NCBI GenBank assembly: GCA_030248225.1
Contig: JASANE010011637.1
Span: forward strand, 16,243 to 80,242
Direction of reading: 5' to 3'
From: Trileptium ribeirensis
Lineage: Eukaryota; Nematoda; Enoplea; Enoplida; Thoracostomopsidae
Length of the DNA: 64,000 nucleotides
The position numbers and the translations under genes are program-made. Of the stretch, positions 58,037-64,000 are shown piece after piece (the first letter of the stretch is position 1; each line of letters starts with the position of its first letter). The notes under the pieces were generated by a model. That model saw only the letters and a program-made list of their open reading frames with translations. It had not been told where the DNA came from and did no database searches.

Positions 58037-58680
58037 AAATATTGATTTTTACAATTTCAACACGTTATTGCGTGTTTTTACCTTACATCGAGTGTCTATT
58101 ATGATATCAAGTACGCGGAATACGATGACCTAGGATCTAGTGTCCAACTTGATTATATTATGCCTTTTCAAAGGTTTTATGGTCGACGAACCAGATTTCG
58201 TAATGTGAATTTTCATGTTTGGTTATTTATTGGTTACAGTACATTCAGAATGAAAGGTTTTTAGTACGTTGATTACGAGGGTTTGGATATCTAGATTCTA
58301 GCACGCATGTTTTACGCCTTTTCAGATTTTTTCATTGGATTTATAGCCGACGAACCAGATTCCCGGAATATATCAGTATCTTGGTTATGTATTGCAGGAT
58401 TGAAGAATGTTCTATGTATAGGGTTTTCGATGCGCTGGATACGCAGCTTTGGTAATTTGGAGACCAGCACGAATACTTCGTGCATTTTCAGTTGTTTTCG
58501 ATGAGTTTAGGGTCGACAAACTTTTAGGGTTTTCAATGGGTACACTGTTACAGAGGTTTTAGTGTAGTATATATACGTGCATCAAGCACAAAGTGATAGA
58601 TAAACCTTGCAAGTGATAACACAAAATGACCACTTGTTGAAGCCACACTCGCTCCGTTTCATCCGCGCTTGCGGTATATA
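58037..58680 (+). repeat. Dispersed composite repeat, copy 2 of the 55k/58k family
   Basis: Partner of 55200-55875, lying wholly inside ABCG intron 1. Preceded at 57945-57975 by attgaaacggagcgagcgaag, a head motif also seen at 34880, 53955, 54088 and 62650. Confidence 0.65.
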
Positions 58681-58878
58681 CGAGCTACGGTAGCTTCGCT
58701 GTTTCGTTGACTCGAAACACAACAGTCATTTTTGGTTCAAACAGACCATAATCATTAAAATTGCTGCAAGCGGGTTTTATCAAACACACTTTTGGTTGAA
58801 TATTGCTTTTTGGATTTTCGTCATTCTCATACAGTATGTACTCGTCACAATTCGAGGATTGCGAATGACCGACCAAAA

Positions 58879-59012
58879 ATAACATTTTATTGTCTCATGA
58901 ATAATGAACAGAGGTTAATTTTGGCTAGTACTGTAAACTAGACGAATAACATTTTATTGTCTCACGAATAATGAACAGCGGTTAATTTTGGCTAGTGCTG
59001 TACACTAGACGA
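58879..59012 (+). repeat. 67-bp tandem duplication
   Basis: aacattttattgtctca starts at 58881 and 58948, both copies running through ggttaattttggctagt and ending ctagacga. Few differences. Confidence 0.9.
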
Positions 59013-59389
59013 CTCTTGCCCGTTGATGACATGAACAAAATTATTGGGTTGCGATTACTAAAGTGACTGACTTGTGCAGATTTCTTCATTCTTTATTAGA
59101 GTTGAGTACACTTTAAAGACGCATGGAGTAGGGTATCAGCTATGATCCAAACGCTTTTCTAAAAGTTCAACTGTTTCGTTGGCTGTATCCCGAAATACGG
59201 TGAGATACCTATGTATGATAGTTATGCTATCAGTTAAGATCATATCTGCTACATGTGAAACGTTTTGACAAATGCGCACCAGAGTTTGTTGTCTGCAATG
59301 TGAACTTACTTGAACTTAATGCATTGAAGCTTGATTGACTATGTATCCATCAGCTGAGGCCTGTTCCCATTGAACGCGATTCTACGCGA

Positions 59390-60500
59390 TGTCTATGAAA
59401 ATTTTCTCCTCGTTGTTCCAGGCCACGGCACTGTCGACGCCCTTAGAGAACAAGAGATCCTTCACGGTGTGAGTGTCCGATGTCGGTTTTTTGGAAGTTT
59501 CAGGTACAACGGCAATATGCTGGCTTTGGGAGAAGCCGCATCGACTTACAGATACGCTGATCAGGCATCCGGGACACATGATCGACCTTCTTGGTGGCAT
59601 TTTAGGATTTTTTAATTGACGTTTGCTTGCAGCAACTCTGGCGTATCTGAGCTTTCCCAGATGCTTGCGTCCGTAAAGACACGCACAGCGCCCATTTGAA
59701 AGGCTTCAAGTTGGCTGCTATCTTGTGTGTGAGGCTCCACGTTTCACATGCCTACAGCAATACCGATACAACAGCAGCGTTGTATATTTTCATCTTCGGC
59801 GCAGTCGAAAGTTCGCGCCGAACGAAAATACTTTTCTTGAGCGCAAGAAGGATCACGGGTGCCTTGCCCAGAATGGCAACGATGTCGTCTTCTGCCGATA
59901 TTTTATCAGTGATAATCTCTGAGCAGTAGAATGTCAATATCGAGTTCTAGAATACCACATTTTTACTGGATGGACCAGATGGATGCACGGTGTGCGCTAT
60001 GGAAGGCAACTGCAAAGTCAAAGGAGCATACTATAGAGAGTTGACCGTGCGTAAGACGTCTTTCAAGACACCGTGTCAAACCAAATATCTGGTCTAACCG
60101 GTTAGTTCTGTCCTGAGTACCGACTCATAATGGTTCGTCATTAGGAAACCATGGCATTACTAGAGATTTTATTAGCAATAATTGATAACAGTGTCATGCC
60201 TCGATAGTTATAACAGTCAGATTTCGGACCTTTTTATGTAGCGCGATGATTATTGTGTCATTGAAGTTCTGTGGTACACCTCTTGTTGTCCAGATTTCTT
60301 GTAATATTTACTAGAAGGCTGTTAAACTTTCATCATCGGAGACCTTCAACCCTTCCGCAAATATAAACCTAACACGAACCTGTAGATTATTTTTGGTAAA
60401 GATATCGCCTTTTTGACTTCGTGCGTAGATGATGGCGTTTTCCACCTGATCTCCTTTTTCTGTCGGTAGTGTGGATAGCCGCGATACCTTCATGTGAGTC
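59390..60500 (-). pseudogene. LINE (non-LTR retrotransposon) RT and C-terminal remnant, antisense
   Basis: Minus-strand pieces in order: LKVSDDESLTAF and ILQEIWTTRGVPQNFNDTII (60340-60240), SDCYNYRGMTLLSIIANKIS (about 60215-60160), FAVAFHSAHRASIWSIQ (about 60020-59970), SIFVRRELSTAPKMKIYNAA followed by VVSVLLYACETWSL (about 59840-59730), and a Cys-containing tail (CPGCLIS) near 59580. These match the reverse-transcriptase and C-terminal region of an endonuclease/RT type LINE. Several frameshifts and a stop or two make it dead. It lies in ABCG intron 1, antisense to the gene. Confidence 0.8.
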
Positions 60501-60677
60501 CCTAAAACTGTGGGGGTCTGTGCATGATCCAACACCCTCTTCAGTAGAGTGGGTGAGGCCTAAAACGCAAATAATAACGTTAATGTTAGGTAGGCTGGAT
60601 GACATTATGTACACTTCTCTTATGCAGTTAATGTGAAACGAAGCGGAATACAGACATTTTCTTTTTTTTTATTTCAG

Positions 60678-60795
60678 AACAAAAAACCTTGCTCAATAGT
60701 TTATCTGGTTGTTTCAACAGCGGCGAATTAGTTGCAATAATGGGACCGTCCGGTGCTGGCAAATCAACGCTAATGAATGTCTTAGCTGGTTATAG
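60678..60795 (+). CDS. ABCG half-transporter, exon b (Walker A)
   Basis: Acceptor ATTTCAG at 60671-60677 and donor ATAG|GTGAGT after 60795. With one base from exon a it reads [20 protein letters not shown], then the Walker A nucleotide-binding loop GPSGAGKST and LMNVLAGY. This matches the ABCG subfamily in which an [22 protein letters not shown] motif is standard. It leaves in phase 2. Confidence 0.92.
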
Positions 60796-62364
60796 GTGAG
60801 TCTTGTCTGCGCTGTACTATTGTCATTGCCACAATTTGCTATGTGAACAGCGTTTTTTTGTTAAACTTGCATGACATCGTTCATATAGCTACGTCGTGGT
60901 AGACGTGCTTATACCCTAATACTGGAACCTTAGTAGAAAATTCTCACCTACCCGATTATTCATCTGCCCTGACCTTGCTGTGATGCCTTTGGCCTTATTA
61001 AGCAGCTAATATGTTCGTCTAGTCACAATTATGATAATTACTGATCAGTGTAGACTACTTTTGTCTAAATAAACAGCAAATTTTGTACTTAATTGGTAAA
61101 TTACAAATTTTTGTTAGAATATACACTGTACCACGATATTTATAAAAACATATTCCGAATATATTTCTCTTGTCAGTTTCTCATATTTTAGGGTTTTTTA
61201 GATTACTCAGAGTGTGATCATGAATATTTTGGTGTCGTTTACTGATCGTCAGTAAGATCCACTCGGGCTTAAAAGACAAGATCCAGGTTATCACCTGGCA
61301 TAACATCTAATCGCCACCAAATTTTTCAGTGGCCTTAATCTTTTAGTTCAGCAGGGCTTTGAAACGCTGTTATTTAAACTTTGTGTAGAATCGAACCAAT
61401 AAGCACAGATAGTGTGCTATAAGCGCAAAGTCTGCATAATCTAAGTACAGGTACTAAAACTAAGAAGTAACACATTATAAGTCGTATTAACAGGTATTTG
61501 ATTTGAACGCCCTCGGCTGTATATACATTAACGACTTCAAAATATTCATTTATAGAGATCTCATTGGATTCTTTCTTGACAAACTGAGTTAATATCGGCG
61601 GTCAGACACAGAAATATTCGAAATTGGCTGGACCTTATACACCACAACTTCTAGTGTCCGTTAAATTACGGTTGTAAATAAGCCAACAATGATATGAACA
61701 CGTCTAATCAATTAAAATGTGCTACACGAGCCAAGCTCCACGAACGATATCCACAGCTCTGATATTTATCGGGTTTATTTTAGTCTTGCTTTTCTTTATG
61801 ATAATGCCGCCGTTATCTATATCCCAATTGCCCCAAATATTAACTTTGCGGCGTTTAAAATAGCGCGGCTCAACCAGCTGCCTGCGCACCACAGGCAGGA
61901 CTGTAAAATTAATAGTGCGTCGCGCGGGTTAACCCGCTCCACATTCATCTATGCATTGTTCAACACTTTGTCCGATGAGCGATTACATATATAGGATGGA
62001 CTTTTATATTTGCAGTGAATTAACTGTAAGAATTTAGATCAGTATATTAGCCGGTGATATGGTATAGCGTTTCGTTAATTCAACTAACTTCATATGAGGT
62101 TTTCGTTTAGTCAAGTTTGTTCCTTTACTGTACGCAGCAAATTACTGCTGAAATGTACAAATCTTACAACGTCAAATCCGTCGTGTGTGCGTCCATAGCT
62201 ACAATAAAATAATATGTATATACTGTCATTTTTGCGTGTTGATAATTTGAAGAGTTATGAAATTATTTACTGTTTTTGATACGTTAACGGAAGATGGTTG
62301 AAATAACATTATTATTATTATTATTGCCCGTTTAGAGTATATAATAGTTATCAAATTGTTTAAG
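60796..62364 (+). other. ABCG intron 2 (GT-AG, 1.57 kb)
   Basis: GTGAGT donor, TTTAAG acceptor. No other feature except an (ATT)6 microsatellite at 62308-62325 and a chance frame at 61719-61994. Confidence 0.8.
62308..62325 (+). repeat. (ATT)6 microsatellite
   Basis: Six ATT units near the end of ABCG intron 2. Confidence 0.95.
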
Positions 62365-62557
62365 GACCAAATATGTATCCGGTGGAAGGATTCTTGTCAA
62401 CGGCGAGCAGCGTGACGAGCGAATGTTTCGCAAGCTGTCGTGCTACATAATGCAAGACGATCACTTACTACCACATTTAAGCGTATTCGAAGCAATGATG
62501 GTATCGGCGAATTTGAAGCTGTCAGAAAAAATAAAACGGATGGAAAAGAAAAAACTG
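62365..62557 (+). CDS. ABCG half-transporter, exon c (Q-loop)
   Basis: It continues in phase from exon b: [37 protein letters not shown] (Q-loop with Gln contacting the magnesium site), then [15 protein letters not shown]. The strong match to ABCG1/ABCG4 proteins in wording and order identifies the subfamily. The likely donor is CTG|GTGAGG after 62557 (phase 0). The signature, Walker B and the transmembrane domain must lie beyond the window. Confidence 0.9.
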
Positions 62558-64000
62558 GTGAGGAACTAGTTTCTCATTGTATATATTAGGTAATATCTTT
62601 ACGTTGGTCTATTGAATTTAGTGTTTTTGGTAACGTTTTTTGCGAATTTATTGAACCGGAGCAAGCGGAGTTTATATTGCTTTCGTAGCGGCAACAATTG
62701 TAAAAATTTGTTTTTTTGTCCGTCTGTGAAGATCATCACTCCTCACCGGGTGGATGGATCTTCACAATTTTTTGACAAATTGATTTTTTTGTCCCCTTTA
62801 ATTAGACGCTAAGCCCGCCGACCACGTCTTCCGGGTCAAAATGGGCCCCAAGGAGGTGAAGGGTCACATTTTTGGAAAGTTGGTCATCTGGGCATCTATC
62901 TTTCGCGAATTATCGATCTCGATATAGATATCGCAGCCACTACGGAATTATTTCATCGAGAGCTACAACTTTGCTGTGTTGTATTTTTTGTCAGTGCTGC
63001 CGTTTTATAGCTATGAGCTAAGGTTTAAAAAATACTCCGGAACGTTAAATTTCAGTATCTTTATAACGCATTGTTTTTTGCTTGTTAAAGGTGAATTTTG
63101 AGATTATAGAGTTATTTAACCTGTTAGAATTGGTTTTGCTTCATTGTTTAAACACTATATTGGCTGTGTTATTAATCCTACGGGACGGTGCCGGAACAAC
63201 ATTTGTCCAATTTTGACACCAAGAATAGTAAAATTTCGTTATTTCCCCAATATAGATGTATGTACGTCAATTGAACTTGTCTATAGGTTTTCGGGCTTGC
63301 TAAATACGATAAAAGCAATTATATTTGCGTGGAATGCATCAAAAAAGGCAAGTCTTAGGGCTATAATACCAAAAAAGGACTCTTCAAATTAAAATTTTTC
63401 TCATAATATGTGCTTTATAAATTTGAAGACTTTGTCTTTTTGGTCACTGGAAGAAAAAATGAAGAGTTCTTTGCGTTTTATGTTTGACTATAATGACCGT
63501 AGCGTTATTGTTGAATATTTTCGGTGTATAATTGGTATCGTGAGACTTTGAGCGATCTTAGGGACCTGAATTTGGAATGACAAAATGGTAAATAAGCGCA
63601 AAATAGTCATACTCAATCCGTTTCTCCCGCTTTTCTGGTAACTAATACTAAGTTTACGAAACACTACTGACATTTCTTTAGGCATTGGTCAAGCTGTTTA
63701 TTACAGTTTGCGGTTTACTTGTGTACGATCGATTCGGTATCATACTATAAATGTCAAAATAAGGTCAGGATTTTTTGAATAAATGGCCTTCTGCAAATTG
63801 TGTAGATCATCTTAATTTGGATGTATTCTATGCCGTAAGTTAGTTATGAGGAAAGTTATCTTGTAACAGCAGTTAGCAGTGTCCTGTGATTACGAGCGTG
63901 ATTTTTTTTACATAATCTGCTATTGTACATCTAACAAGGAGTCGTTTCTGCTCTTAAGCACCTAATTGTATTGCAAATTTTGATTGTTGTTATAATGCTA
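62558..64000 (+). other. ABCG intron 3, incomplete
   Basis: No exon recognised up to the window end. 62625-63100 is a dispersed repeat: a head with accggagcaagcggagttt, a gtccgtctgtgaag block, then the 62930-63100 part shared with 18640-18830. Confidence 0.6.
62625..63100 (+). repeat. Dispersed repeat in ABCG intron 3
   Basis: The head motif ttgaaccggagcaagcggagtt resembles heads at 57945, 54088, 53955 and 34880. The tail is shared with 18640-18830. So it links two repeat groups into one family. Confidence 0.6.

Larger units (their letters stand above)
57678..60677 (+). other. ABCG intron 1 (GC-AG, 3.0 kb)
   Basis: It starts GCAAGTTT and ends TTTTTTTATTTCAG. Inside are the 58037-58680 dispersed repeat, a 67-bp tandem duplication and an antisense LINE remnant. 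Confidence 0.75.

Overview
This is a 64 kb stretch of AT-rich invertebrate nuclear DNA. It looks metazoan, and I lean towards an arthropod because of the transposon mix and the DEG/ENaC (pickpocket-like) and ABCG exons; that placement is inference. Real host coding sequence is sparse. I can support one exon of a DEG/ENaC channel on the minus strand (22262-22546) and three consecutive exons of an ABCG1/ABCG4-like half-transporter on the plus strand (57324-57677, 60678-60795, 62365-62557). Reading phase is preserved across both ABCG introns, the first of which has a GC-AG boundary. Both genes run out of what can be seen. No rRNA, tRNA or CRISPR array was found.

Most of the window is transposons and satellites. 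2360-6336 is a composite hAT structure with 8-bp target duplications (GTAATAAT) outside. It holds three hAT copies (A and B with broken transposase fragments, C internally deleted) separated by two arrays of a 114-bp satellite, and every inner hAT/satellite junction carries ATTTAGAT. 12840-16230 holds a 146-bp satellite, a broken Tc1/mariner-type transposase with an internal duplication, and Ty3/gypsy gag and pol remnants. 25937-30427 is a decayed minus-strand LTR element with two direct repeats and a polypurine tract. Between the repeats (28821-29938) lies a series of short hairpins whose stems differ in sequence but keep their pairing, while the loop is conserved.

38836-39867 is a 69-bp minisatellite of 15 copies. 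46352-48894 is a nearly intact Mutator-like (MULE) element with 295-bp terminal inverted repeats, a 9-bp target duplication and an open 472-codon FLYWCH/MULE transposase. 49.9-50.15 kb and 59.4-60.5 kb carry antisense LINE reverse-transcriptase remnants, the second inside ABCG intron 1. Several smaller tandem repeats (103, 80, about 88, 173 and 67 bp) and at least four families of diverged dispersed repeats fill much of the rest.

The items most worth a second look are the satellite-carrying hAT macrotransposon, the covarying hairpin series, the intact MULE, and a cluster of four GTACANNTGTAC palindromes at 37.7-45.8 kb.
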